A stretch of DNA of 64,000 nucleotides from Massilia sp. YIM B02769. GTDB taxonomy: Bacteria; Pseudomonadota; Gammaproteobacteria; Burkholderiales; Burkholderiaceae_D. The position numbers and the translations under genes were made by a program. The DNA is taken from the NCBI RefSeq assembly GCF_030411995.1, contig NZ_JASNRC010000007.1, forward strand, positions 189,599 through 253,598, in the 5' to 3' direction. The notes under the pieces are model-generated. The model was not told the origin of the DNA, made no database searches, and was given only the letters and a program-made list of their open reading frames with translations. This document shows, piece by piece, positions 16,917 to 25,020 of this stretch. The number at the start of each line of letters is the position of its first letter. The first letter of the stretch is position 1.

Positions 16917-16941
16917 GAAGACCTTGCTCATGGAGAGACCA

Positions 16942-19374
16942 ATGAATACTGCTCTTAAACCAAATCCGGATCCGATTGACCTGACCTTCCAGATCGGCGG
17001 CATGACTTGCGCCTCGTGTGTCGCACGCGTCGAGCGCGCCTTGAAAGCCGTTCCCGGGGTGCGGGAGGCTTCACTCAACCTGGCCACGGAACGGGCGACG
17101 GTACGTGCCGATGCCGAAACGCGTGTCGAAACACTGTATGAAGCCGTGGAAAAAGCCGGCTACGAGGTGCCGGCTGCGGCCTTCAGCCTCTCGATCTCCG
17201 GCATGACCTGCGCCTCGTGCGTCACGCGAGTGGAGAAGGCGCTTCGAAAAGTGCCTGGGGTAGCCGAGGCATCGGTGAACCTTGCAACGGAAAAAGCCCA
17301 GGTAAGGGCGCGGGGCGGCGTCTCTCCCGATATGTTGATCGATGCTGTCACGAAAGCCGGGTATGAGGCCAGGATACCTGACGAGAGCCGGCCTGCTTCG
17401 GACGCCACTCCCGCCCTGCCCAGCTGGTGGCGCGTGGCCGCGTCCGCACTCCTGAGCCTGCCCTTGGTCGTACCGATGCTGGCCATGCCGTTCGGTCAGG
17501 ACTGGGCCCTGCCCGGCTGGCTGCAACTGCTGCTGGCGACCCCGGTTCAATTCTGGCTCGGCGCGCGCTTCTACAAGGCTGGCTGGAAGGCACTGCGTGC
17601 AGGTGCCGGCAACATGGATCTGCTCGTGGCATTCGGTACCTCGGCTGCGTACGGGCTTTCGGTCTACCTGCTGTGGGCGCAGCACAGTCACGACGGTATG
17701 CAACACCTGTATTTCGAGTCGTCGGCTGTCATCATCACTTTGGTCCTCCTTGGCAAATGGCTGGAAGAGCGCGCCAAACACCAGACCGTGGGCGCGCTGC
17801 GCGCGCTCGAGTCCCTGCGTGCGATCAACGCGATCGTGCGACGCGATGGCGTCGACAAAGAAGTCCCGATCGCCGACGTCCGTCGCGGCGACTTTTTCAT
17901 TGTCCGCCCCGGCGACCGCGTGCCTGTCGACGGGGTGATCGTCGAAGGGAGCAGTCACCTGGACGAATCGCTGCTGACCGGCGAAAGCCTTCCGGTCTCG
18001 AAATCCGTCGGCGACGCCGTTACCGGCGGTGCGGTGAATGCTGACGGCATGTTGATTGCAAGGGCAATCGCCGTTGGTGGCGAAACCATGCTCTCACGGA
18101 TTATCAAGATGGTGGAAGACGCGCAAGCCGTCAAAGCGCCGATTCAACGACTCGTCGACAGGGTCAGCGCCGTCTTCGTTCCGGTAGTACTCGTCATCGC
18201 GGCGGTGACGTTTGTCGGATGGGGGCTCGCCAGCGGCGACTGGCAACAGGCGCTACTGAACGCGGTTGCGGTGATGGTGATCGCCTGCCCTTGCGCCCTT
18301 GGTCTGGCGACACCGACGTCGATCATGGTCGGCACCGGTGTCGCGGCCCGATACGGCATCCTCATCAAGGATGCCGAGGCACTGGAAACCGCCCATGCGG
18401 TCACCGTAGCCGCCTTCGACAAGACCGGAACGCTCACCGAAGGGAAACCTGCCGTGGTCGCCGTAAAAGGTGCGAGCCTGCCGGAGCGCGACCTCCTCGA
18501 ACTGGCGCGCGCACTCCAGCAATATAGTGATCACCCGCTGGCGAAGGCGGTAGAGGCGGAAGCGTCCAATCGCGGTGTCGCGCTGCGCCCCGTATCCAAT
18601 GCAAAAGCGCTGCCCGGGCGTGGTGTACAGGCCGATGTCGATGGCGCCACGGCTTACCTCGGCAACTCACGGCTGATGCAGGAACTTGGCGTTTCTCTGG
18701 GCGTGTTGGAAGGCGTCGCCGCTCATCACGAGAACGCCGGCCGCACCGTTTCCTGGCTGGTCGTAACGACAGCGGGCGGCCTGGAATTGTGCGGATTCCT
18801 CGCATTCGGCGACACAATCAAGCAAACCGCGAAGGATGCGCTCGCTCGGCTGCGTCATCTGGGGATACGCGCCGTCATGCTGACGGGCGATAATGCAGGC
18901 GCGGCAAGGGCCGTCGCGGAAGCAGTCGGCATCGACGATTTCAGGGCCGGCTTGCTCCCGGCCGACAAGGCGCGCGTCGTCAGCGAGCTCAAACAGAATG
19001 GCGAGACCGTCTGTTTCGTCGGCGATGGTATCAACGATGCTGTCGCCCTGGCCGCGGCAGACCTGGGAGTGGCGATGTCGACGGGCAGCGAAGTGGCGAT
19101 CCATACCGCAGGCGTGACGTTGATGCGCGGCGACCCCTCGCTCGTCGCGGAATCGATTGATGTATCGAAGAAGACCTATCGAAAGATCAGGCAGAACCTG
19201 GGCTGGGCATTCGTGTACAACATCGTCGGGATACCGCTGGCGGCTTCCGGTTACCTGAGTCCCGTCATTGCCGGCGCTGCCATGGCATTGAGCAGCGTGA
19301 GTGTGGTGTCGAATTCACTGCTTCTGCGGCGCTGGAAACCGGAGTCGCTTGACGCAGGGCCAGCGGTAGACTGA
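16942..19374 (+). CDS. copA: Cu(I)-exporting P1B-type ATPase CopA
   Basis: 810 residues. Two N-terminal HMA domains each carry GMTCASC (Cys at about 23/26 and 90/93). Eight TM helices follow, with the CPC metal site ([14 protein letters not shown]), the phosphorylation loop [11 protein letters not shown], the HP motif SDHPLAK and GDGIND in the P domain. It pumps cytosolic Cu(I)/Ag(I) outward. The ATG follows GGAGAG with ideal spacing; an earlier ATG lies inside the promoter palindrome and is rejected. One oddity is [10 protein letters not shown] where most members have GDGINDAPAL. Two genes named copA occur here: this ATPase and the oxidase at 11965. Confidence 0.95.
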   Translation: MNTALKPNPDPIDLTFQIGGMTCASCVARVERALKAVPGVREASLNLATERATVRADAETRVETLYEAVEKAGYEVPAAAFSLSISGMTCASCVTRVEKALRKVPGVAEASVNLATEKAQVRARGGVSPDMLIDAVTKAGYEARIPDESRPASDATPALPSWWRVAASALLSLPLVVPMLAMPFGQDWALPGWLQLLLATPVQFWLGARFYKAGWKALRAGAGNMDLLVAFGTSAAYGLSVYLLWAQHSHDGMQHLYFESSAVIITLVLLGKWLEERAKHQTVGALRALESLRAINAIVRRDGVDKEVPIADVRRGDFFIVRPGDRVPVDGVIVEGSSHLDESLLTGESLPVSKSVGDAVTGGAVNADGMLIARAIAVGGETMLSRIIKMVEDAQAVKAPIQRLVDRVSAVFVPVVLVIAAVTFVGWGLASGDWQQALLNAVAVMVIACPCALGLATPTSIMVGTGVAARYGILIKDAEALETAHAVTVAAFDKTGTLTEGKPAVVAVKGASLPERDLLELARALQQYSDHPLAKAVEAEASNRGVALRPVSNAKALPGRGVQADVDGATAYLGNSRLMQELGVSLGVLEGVAAHHENAGRTVSWLVVTTAGGLELCGFLAFGDTIKQTAKDALARLRHLGIRAVMLTGDNAGAARAVAEAVGIDDFRAGLLPADKARVVSELKQNGETVCFVGDGINDAVALAAADLGVAMSTGSEVAIHTAGVTLMRGDPSLVAESIDVSKKTYRKIRQNLGWAFVYNIVGIPLAASGYLSPVIAGAAMALSSVSVVSNSLLLRRWKPESLDAGPAVD

Positions 19375-19457
19375 CTGCGCGATTACGGCCGCCCATTCGG
19401 CAGCGTCTGGAATTCCGAATGCCGCCGTCCGCAAACGGGGGCTTGTCCGGCAGGGCG

Positions 19458-19550
19458 CTATTTCAACCAGGCGTCGAATTTCTGGATGTCTTTCTGCTGC
19501 GGGTCGACGATCTTCCTAACCTGCGAAAGCGCGGTCTGCTGCAAGCCCTG
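19458..19550 (-). pseudogene. DUF305 gene remnant (3' end)
   Basis: Read leftward, the frame ending at TAG encodes QVRKIVDPQQKDIQKFDAWL, which aligns with the C terminus of the intact DUF305 protein at 740 (MAKKIVSDQTKEIKKLDDWL). The rest of the gene is not recognisable, so this is a decayed second copy. The flanks (19375-19457 and 19551-19758) show no gene. Confidence 0.6.
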
Positions 19551-19758
19551 ACGCGACGTCGACCAGATCTGCCCGGGTGAGCGCGGATGTAGATCATCTG
19601 CCCTCTGCCACGCCGGCGCGGCCGCTCCTGACCGGACGATTACGAAAACGTAAGCTTCGAGTCACCTTCCTGTCGGCGTCGCATGCGTAATATGGCCTCC
19701 AACGCGGGACTTTTCCCGTTTCGCTAACAAGCAAGGCACGTCCCAACAGGAGAACCAG

Positions 19759-20136
19759 ATGACCGCATACATCGCCAGGATCGCTTTCGCGACGCTATTC
19801 ACCGGAACCGCAATGGCCGCCGGGCTGGCGCACGCCGAGCCGACGCCAGCGTCCGATCCGCAACTCACCGCTGCGCCGCAAGCGGCGCCGCCGGGCCGGC
19901 AGGCGCCGTTCGGATACGCAGTCGCTGGCGGCGCCAGCCGCACCATCACGATCGACCAGGAGACGCGGTACCTGAACGTGACCCGCCTCGAGGCCGTCGT
20001 GATCAATGCCGGCGGCAAGAGCGTGACCTGGAGTTTCGACACGCTCGACACGAGGTCCTTCCCACTCTCGCACATTCTGCCCGGCGCAGACAATCTCACG
20101 GTGTATGTGAGCGAGTCGCCACAGTATTTCAACTAG
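19759..20136 (+). CDS. czcE: CzcE-like periplasmic metal-binding protein
   Basis: 125 residues with a signal peptide ending LAHAE. The mature domain matches the CzcE pattern known from Cupriavidus: RTITIDQETRYLNVTR, then GGKSVTWSFDTLDTRSFPLS and VYVSESPQYF. CzcE is a dimeric periplasmic Cu(II)-binding protein. The AGGAGAACCAG ribosome site precedes the ATG. Its neighbours here (Cu-ATPase, copK remnant, CusF) fit a copper role rather than zinc. Confidence 0.82.
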   Translation: MTAYIARIAFATLFTGTAMAAGLAHAEPTPASDPQLTAAPQAAPPGRQAPFGYAVAGGASRTITIDQETRYLNVTRLEAVVINAGGKSVTWSFDTLDTRSFPLSHILPGADNLTVYVSESPQYFN

Positions 20137-20150
20137 TTCTCGCTAATTGA

Positions 20151-20264
20151 TGTCAGGAGTACGGCCGCGCGACCAGCATTGAAGAGGGTAAGGTCATGGT
20201 GACCGAGGACGGCCAGCGAATCACGATGCGCGGCAACGAAGTGCTCCGACTGAACGCTGTATGA
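20151..20264 (+). pseudogene. copK: copK remnant (3' part)
   Basis: The frame reads IEEGKVMVTEDGQRITMRGN followed by EVLRLNAV and a stop. This matches the C-terminal half of CopK, the small periplasmic Cu(I)-binding protein of Cupriavidus metallidurans (EGKVMETRDGTKIIMKGNE as I recall it). A TGA lies just upstream in frame and there is no signal peptide, so the gene has lost its 5' half. Confidence 0.65.
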
Positions 20265-20358
20265 AAGGAACACCTGGAGTAAGTTTCACACCCGCCGCGG
20301 CAAACGTCCTTGTACCTCTGTCGTAATCGGAAATTTTTCAATTTTTCTGGAGCCTTAC

Positions 20359-20724
20359 ATGATTCGTTTTTCCTCGCTTTTTTCCTCGCTTGTTGTATCG
20401 GCTGGTCTCGCCCTCGCAGCAAGCAGTGCATCCGCTCAAATGCAGATGAATGATCATGCCGGTCATAACGCAGGACCTTCCGAAACGCAGGGAGATTCCA
20501 ACACACTGTCGACCGGTGAAGTGAAGAAGGTCGACAGGGACGCCGGCAAGCTGACGATCCAGCATGGCCCGCTGAATAACCTGAACATGCCAGCCATGAC
20601 GATGGTGTTCAAGGTGCAGGATCCGGCCATGCTCGATCAGGTAAAGGCCGGCGATAACATCCGCTTCCGGGTTGAGCGCGTCAATGGCAGTTTGATCGTC
20701 ACCAAACTTGAAGCGGCCAAGTAA
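20359..20724 (+). CDS. cusF: CusF-like periplasmic copper-binding protein (cassette 2)
   Basis: 121 residues: signal peptide ending SASAQ, a short Met/His linker (MQMNDHAGHNAG), then the CusF domain with TGEVKKVDRDAGKLTIQHGP and NLNMPAMTMVFKV. It closely parallels the 5523 protein and again precedes copC-copD. The weak ribosome site (CTGGAGCCTTAC) precedes the ATG. It is predicted to carry Cu(I)/Ag(I) in the periplasm. Confidence 0.88.
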   Translation: MIRFSSLFSSLVVSAGLALAASSASAQMQMNDHAGHNAGPSETQGDSNTLSTGEVKKVDRDAGKLTIQHGPLNNLNMPAMTMVFKVQDPAMLDQVKAGDNIRFRVERVNGSLIVTKLEAAK

Positions 20725-20808
20725 AAGCCATGCCTTCCTTATCCGCAGGCTGACGGATCAGGAAGGCGACCATCTCCGCACTTGATTAAACTAACGAAAA
20801 GGAAAAGC

Positions 20809-21174
20809 ATGTCCCTCAAACGCATTCTGGCCGTCACCACATTCGCCCTCGCAAGCGCCGTCACCTCCTCGGCCTTCGCACACGCAAAACTGCAATCGTC
20901 CAATCCCGAAGCGGGCAGCACGTACGACACGGCACCAAAGCAGGTCCGCCTGAAGTTCAACGAAGCGCTCGAGCCCGCGTTCAGCAAGATCAAGGTGACC
21001 GGCCCACAGAACAACGACATCCCGGTCGCCGCCACAATCGTCGACAAGGCGGATCCCACCGTCATGACTGCTCCGCTGCCGGCGCTATCCACCGGCGAGT
21101 ACCATATCCAGTGGTCGACGATGACGCACGACGGCCATAAGGCAAAGGGCGACGTTACGTTCAAGGTCAAGTGA
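20809..21174 (+). CDS. copC: CopC periplasmic copper-binding protein (cassette 2)
   Basis: 121 residues. Cleavage after SSAFA leaves HAKL at the mature N terminus. The Cu(II) ligand motif near the end is MTHDGHKAKGDVTFKVK. The start is the ATG after AAAAGGAAAAGC; the in-frame ATT/ATG region upstream would add residues before the signal peptide. The stop TGA overlaps the ATG of copD (TGATG), so the pair is coupled. Closely related to the 5942 copy. Confidence 0.9.
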   Translation: MSLKRILAVTTFALASAVTSSAFAHAKLQSSNPEAGSTYDTAPKQVRLKFNEALEPAFSKIKVTGPQNNDIPVAATIVDKADPTVMTAPLPALSTGEYHIQWSTMTHDGHKAKGDVTFKVK

Positions 21175-22112
21175 TGGGGCCGGGCCTGGAAACCGCCCAG
21201 CATCTTGTCACTGCCCTGCTGAACCTGGCCGTTGCCGTGCTCACGGGAGCGACCGCGTCCCGTTTGTGGCTTGCCGGCGATACATCGAAGTGGGCTGAAG
21301 TACGCGGCCAACCGATTCGCAAGGCTGCCGTCGCCAGCGCCTTCGTCGCACTGGTCGTTAGCGTCGTGTGGCTGTGGCTCGAATCGGCGGCGATGGCCGA
21401 AGTGCCGGTCGCCGAAGCGGGAGGCGCCACCTGGTCGATGCTGACCTCCACTCACCTCGGATACGCGTCCTCGATCGGCATCGCCGGATTGACAGTGGCC
21501 ACCGCCGGGGCACTCCTCCGTGGTGTCCGAAGCACGCGCCCGGCGCTGCTGACCCTCCTGGGACTGGCCGCGTTCTGGTACACCCGCGGGATGATGAGCC
21601 ACGCGGCAAGCGACGGCGACATCAGCGTGCGTCTGTTGATGGACTGGGTGCACCTTGGCCTGATCAGCCTGTGGGTCGGGGAAGTGGTCCTGTCCGGTGG
21701 CGTCATGTTGAGGACATCCAACAATATGACCGCAGCCGACAGGCGTGCGCGGGCCGCTTATGTAGCGTCCCTGTCCAGCTCGGCGACGGTTGCCCTGACT
21801 GGCATCTTCGTGACCGGTATCTACGCCGCCTGGCGCAGCCTGGGCGGGTTCAGCAACCTGGTCGGCAACCCCTACGGCAGTACGCTCATGGCCAAGCTGC
21901 TGCTCGTGGGGGCAGCGGCGATGCTGGGCGGTTTCAACCGCTTTTTTGTGATGCCGCCCTGGCTCGCGCGCGAGTCCACAGGTAACGCCACACCGGAGCA
22001 CTTCCCGGCAAGGTTCAGGCGCATCCTGTGGATCGAAGCGCTGGTGCTACTGGCGGTCGTCGTGCTGGCGGCCTGGCTTGCATCGACCTCGCCCCCGGGC
22101 GAACAGATGTAA
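21174..22112 (+). CDS. copD: CopD inner-membrane copper protein (cassette 2)
   Basis: 312 residues and about eight TM helices. Conserved CopD features: WLESAAMAEVPVAEA, MSHAASDGDISVRLLMDWVH, GNPYGSTLMAKLLLVG and GGFNRFF. It overlaps copC by one base in a TGATG junction. Paralogue of the 6308 protein with the same flanking order, so the two cassettes derive from duplication or repeated acquisition. Confidence 0.87.
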   Translation: MGPGLETAQHLVTALLNLAVAVLTGATASRLWLAGDTSKWAEVRGQPIRKAAVASAFVALVVSVVWLWLESAAMAEVPVAEAGGATWSMLTSTHLGYASSIGIAGLTVATAGALLRGVRSTRPALLTLLGLAAFWYTRGMMSHAASDGDISVRLLMDWVHLGLISLWVGEVVLSGGVMLRTSNNMTAADRRARAAYVASLSSSATVALTGIFVTGIYAAWRSLGGFSNLVGNPYGSTLMAKLLLVGAAAMLGGFNRFFVMPPWLARESTGNATPEHFPARFRRILWIEALVLLAVVVLAAWLASTSPPGEQM

Positions 22113-22143
22113 TGCAAGCGGATAGTCGTTTCTGTTCTGACGC

Positions 22144-22437
22144 ATGGCGGCCGACCGAAACAGGGCGGCCGCCGCCTTCCACACCGCGCTTGCCGCCGGC
22201 GACCAGGCAAAGGCAATTGCCCCCTAGCACCAGAAGCGCTGATCTACGAGGGTGGCCACGTCGAACGTACGCGCGGCGAGTATGCGAGCAGCCACCTAGC
22301 GGATGGCACTGATTTCGCCAGGTCGTCCACGCGCAAGGTGCTCAAGGAAACCGAGCGCATCGACTGGAACACCGCGGTTGTCTGGGAAGGCTTGCACCAT
22401 CGTCCATGACCACTGGCCCTCGCGCAAGCTGAGGTAA
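22144..22437 (+). pseudogene. Broken SnoaL/DUF4440-like gene (cassette 2)
   Basis: Segments in different frames match the intact protein at 7276: AAFHTALAAGDQAKAIA, then after a frameshift PEALIYEGGHVERTRGEYAS and TRKVLKETERIDWNTAVVWE, then after a deletion of roughly 27 codons TIVHDHWPSRKLR and a TAA stop. The signal peptide is also missing. It lies exactly where the intact copy lies relative to copD in cassette 1. Confidence 0.8.
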
Positions 22438-22459
22438 GGATGGCGGCTCCCGTGCGGTC

Positions 22460-24256
22460 TCAGACCTTGAAGTCGTCGAAGGCGACCATGCCGTCCTCGA
22501 CGCCGAGTTCCTGCAGCATCCGGCGGGTCGCGGCGAGCATGGCCGGCGGGCCGCACACGTAGAACTCGAGCAACGCCAGATTCGGATGGTCGCGTAGCAA
22601 GCCATCGCGCACTGCCTCGTGCACGAAGCCTGTCGGCCCAGCACCGCCCTCTTCCGACAGCACGAGCCGCCAGTCGAAATTCGGATAGCGTGCCGCAAAC
22701 GCTGCCATCTCCTCGACATACGGCGCGTCGCGCCGGCTGCGGGCGCCGTACCAGAAATGGACAGGCTCGCTTGCCCCTTGCGCGAAAAGCGCATGGATCA
22801 TGGCGCGCAGCGGAGCCATGCCCGCGCCGCCACCGATGAACACCTTCTCACGCGCCCCGGGCTTGAGGGCGAACTCGCCGTATGGACCGCTGAAAGAGAC
22901 GGCGTCGCCCGGCTTGAGCGTATACATATAGCTCGATCCCCTGCCCGGCCGTTCGCCCGGCATGAAGCGCACCAGGAAAACGAGGTGGCCGTCGGCCCGC
23001 TCCACCGGAACCGCGACCGAATAGGAGCGGCGCAGCGGCGCGTCGTTGACCAGTTGGCCGCCTGTTCCGGCCTTGTGCCAATCGTCGCGATGGTCATCCG
23101 GGACATCGATATGGCTGGCATCCCGCGCGTAGGGCGGCACGTGCATCTGTACATAGGCGCCCGGGCGGCACGCAAGCGGACGTGCTGGCCGTAACGAGAT
23201 CTCGCGCAGGAAGGGGGTCAGCGCCTTCACACTGGATACAACCGCGGTGTGCTCCCTGGCCAGCAGCGCAGGGTCGCCGACATCGATGTCGACGCCGTGC
23301 CCCACAGGCAATCCACAGGCCAGCCGGTATCCGGCGTCGAGCTTGTGCGGCGGCAGCAGAGCACGGTCGGCAGCCGTCGGCGCCGGAACCTTGCCGACAC
23401 ACCTGACCTCGCACAGCCCGCAACTTTGCCCGCCACCGCAGTTGGAAGGCAACTGCAATCCCGAGCGTGCAAGGGCCTGGAAGACCGTGTCGCCGGCGGC
23501 GGCATCGACCGACCGCGACTCAGCATCCGCCGATCCTACGAGATGGATGCGGCTGCGCCGCCGCAGGCGAGCGGGAACGAACTCCGCCAGGCGCACGCTT
23601 GCGAACAGCAGCCAGACGCCGCTCAAGGCCATCCACAGGCCGCCGATTGCGCTGGACACGAGGAGCGGATTGTTGAAGTTGGTCCGCTCGCTATAGTCCA
23701 TGATGTGGAGCATCCAGAAGAAGTCGAACAGGCGCCAGGTGCTGTTGCGATGTTCGAGCACCTTGCCCGAACGGGCGGAGACGTACACCGAGGTCTCGTC
23801 GGCGTCATCGAAGTCGACGCGCCACACCGGCTCCTTGTGTGCCCGCGCTTCGAGCGAGTAGTCGAGCAGCCGCGCGATTCCAGCCTGGCCTTTCCCCGAG
23901 TACGACGCGCGAGCGATCGCGCCGGCGAGCGCCGCATCGATGGCGAACGGACGGCCATCGACCGCGCCGACCAGCCAGCTGCGCTTGTCGCCCTGCAGTT
24001 GGTACACCGGTCGTTCGAGCACCCAGCCGGAGGTAACCGAAGAGACACCTTCCGTGCTTTTCGCCAGTAGTGCAGACAGGTCGAGCGCGTCGCGCGGCCA
24101 GGTTGGCGGCGCAGGCGGCTTGATCCGGAATTCCCGTCCCTGCACCTTGCCTGCGTCGAGCAGGCTCATCACCACCCCGCTGCCCATCCATAACAGGAAC
24201 TGGATCGCGATCAGGAGGCCGATCCACTTGTGCAGCTTGCGCATCCAATGGCTCAT
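22460..24256 (-). CDS. PepSY membrane protein fused to a ferredoxin/FAD-NAD reductase
   Basis: 598 residues. The N-terminal PepSY/PiuB-type membrane part (RKLHKWIGLLIAIQFLLW, later MLHIMDYSERTN and a TM helix) is joined to a plant-type [2Fe-2S] domain (SNCGGGQSCGLCEVRC ... LACGLP). An NqrF-like FAD/NAD(P)H module follows (RRSYSVAVP, GGGAGMAPLRAMIHA, FYVCGPPAM). It would pass electrons from NAD(P)H to a periplasmic acceptor such as a ferric or cupric complex. Its ATG overlaps the stop of the PepSY gene upstream (ATGA). The TonB receptor two genes upstream suggests reductive metal or siderophore handling; the substrate is unknown. Confidence 0.83.
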   Translation of the reverse strand: MSHWMRKLHKWIGLLIAIQFLLWMGSGVVMSLLDAGKVQGREFRIKPPAPPTWPRDALDLSALLAKSTEGVSSVTSGWVLERPVYQLQGDKRSWLVGAVDGRPFAIDAALAGAIARASYSGKGQAGIARLLDYSLEARAHKEPVWRVDFDDADETSVYVSARSGKVLEHRNSTWRLFDFFWMLHIMDYSERTNFNNPLLVSSAIGGLWMALSGVWLLFASVRLAEFVPARLRRRSRIHLVGSADAESRSVDAAAGDTVFQALARSGLQLPSNCGGGQSCGLCEVRCVGKVPAPTAADRALLPPHKLDAGYRLACGLPVGHGVDIDVGDPALLAREHTAVVSSVKALTPFLREISLRPARPLACRPGAYVQMHVPPYARDASHIDVPDDHRDDWHKAGTGGQLVNDAPLRRSYSVAVPVERADGHLVFLVRFMPGERPGRGSSYMYTLKPGDAVSFSGPYGEFALKPGAREKVFIGGGAGMAPLRAMIHALFAQGASEPVHFWYGARSRRDAPYVEEMAAFAARYPNFDWRLVLSEEGGAGPTGFVHEAVRDGLLRDHPNLALLEFYVCGPPAMLAATRRMLQELGVEDGMVAFDDFKV

Positions 24257-24945
24257 GCCTGCCTCCTGCGCTGGAAACTGTAGAACAGCAGCCAGGCGCC
24301 CGACAGCGCGAAGGCCAGGCCCGTGATCGAGGCGACCCGCAGCAGGCTGTTGTTCACGTTCTCGCGCTCCTCGTAATCCATGATGTGGAACATCCACAGG
24401 AAGTCGAACCAGCGCCAGAGTTCGTGGCGCCGTGCGACGAGGTCGCCCGAGAATGGCGAGAAGTACAGGGTGTCCTTGCCGGCGTCGTCGTAGTGCACCG
24501 CCCACAGCGGGACCGGCCGCGCGCCGACTTCCGAGGGCGCCTTGGTTACCCATTCGATGCCGCGCACATTGCCTTCGCCTGCGTAGGCGGCGTCTGCCAG
24601 GGCAAGTACGGTCTCGCGGTCGATCGGGCTGATGGTCTTGCCGGTGACCGCGTCGACCAGGCTGACTTTCTTGTCCTGCCTGATTTCGTACACTTCCTTC
24701 TCCAGCAACACCTTCAGACGAACCGAGGTGATGCCGGGATAGGTGTCGTGCAGTTTCGCCTGCGGCATCCTCGCGCTGGAGGTCGCGAGATGCTCGCTTG
24801 GGACATGGGCGAGGTGGTCGCCATGGATGACCTCAAGCGGCACCACGACCATGTAGAGCCCGCTGATCATCCACAGCAGTGCCTGGACTCCGATCACCAG
24901 TCCTATCCATTTGTGGGCGCGGCGCACCCAGAAAGCTGATTGCAT
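24253..24945 (-). CDS. PepSY-domain membrane protein
   Basis: 230 residues. An N-terminal TM helix in RRAHKWIGLVIGVQALLWM, a periplasmic PepSY region, the shared motif MFHIMDYEERENVNN, and a C-terminal TM helix (LAFALSGAWLLF). It is homologous to the membrane half of the next gene, overlaps it by 4 bp, and probably forms a complex with it. The ATG was chosen to place the first TM helix at the N terminus. There is no catalytic domain of its own. Confidence 0.75.
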   Translation of the reverse strand: MQSAFWVRRAHKWIGLVIGVQALLWMISGLYMVVVPLEVIHGDHLAHVPSEHLATSSARMPQAKLHDTYPGITSVRLKVLLEKEVYEIRQDKKVSLVDAVTGKTISPIDRETVLALADAAYAGEGNVRGIEWVTKAPSEVGARPVPLWAVHYDDAGKDTLYFSPFSGDLVARRHELWRWFDFLWMFHIMDYEERENVNNSLLRVASITGLAFALSGAWLLFYSFQRRRQA

Positions 24946-24969
24946 AATTATGTCGACATTGAGTTGTAG

Positions 24970-24995
24970 CGCCGGGCCTGCAGGCAGGCCCGGCG
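24970..24995 (-). terminator. Strong hairpin between TonB receptor and PepSY genes
   Basis: CGCCGGGCCTGC and GCAGGCCCGGCG pair perfectly (12 bp with a 2-nt centre, folding as about 10 bp with a 6-nt loop). It lies 25 bp after the receptor's stop, read leftward. There is no T-run, so it may only reduce read-through into the PepSY genes or protect the receptor mRNA. Confidence 0.55.
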
Positions 24996-25020
24996 GCACG
25001 AAAAGCCCTGGCGGGCCCGA

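Noticed and set aside
16897-16941. Earlier ATG for the Cu-ATPase
   Set aside because: It lies inside the CueR palindrome between -35 and -10, so it cannot be on the mRNA; the ATG at 16942 has GGAGAG.
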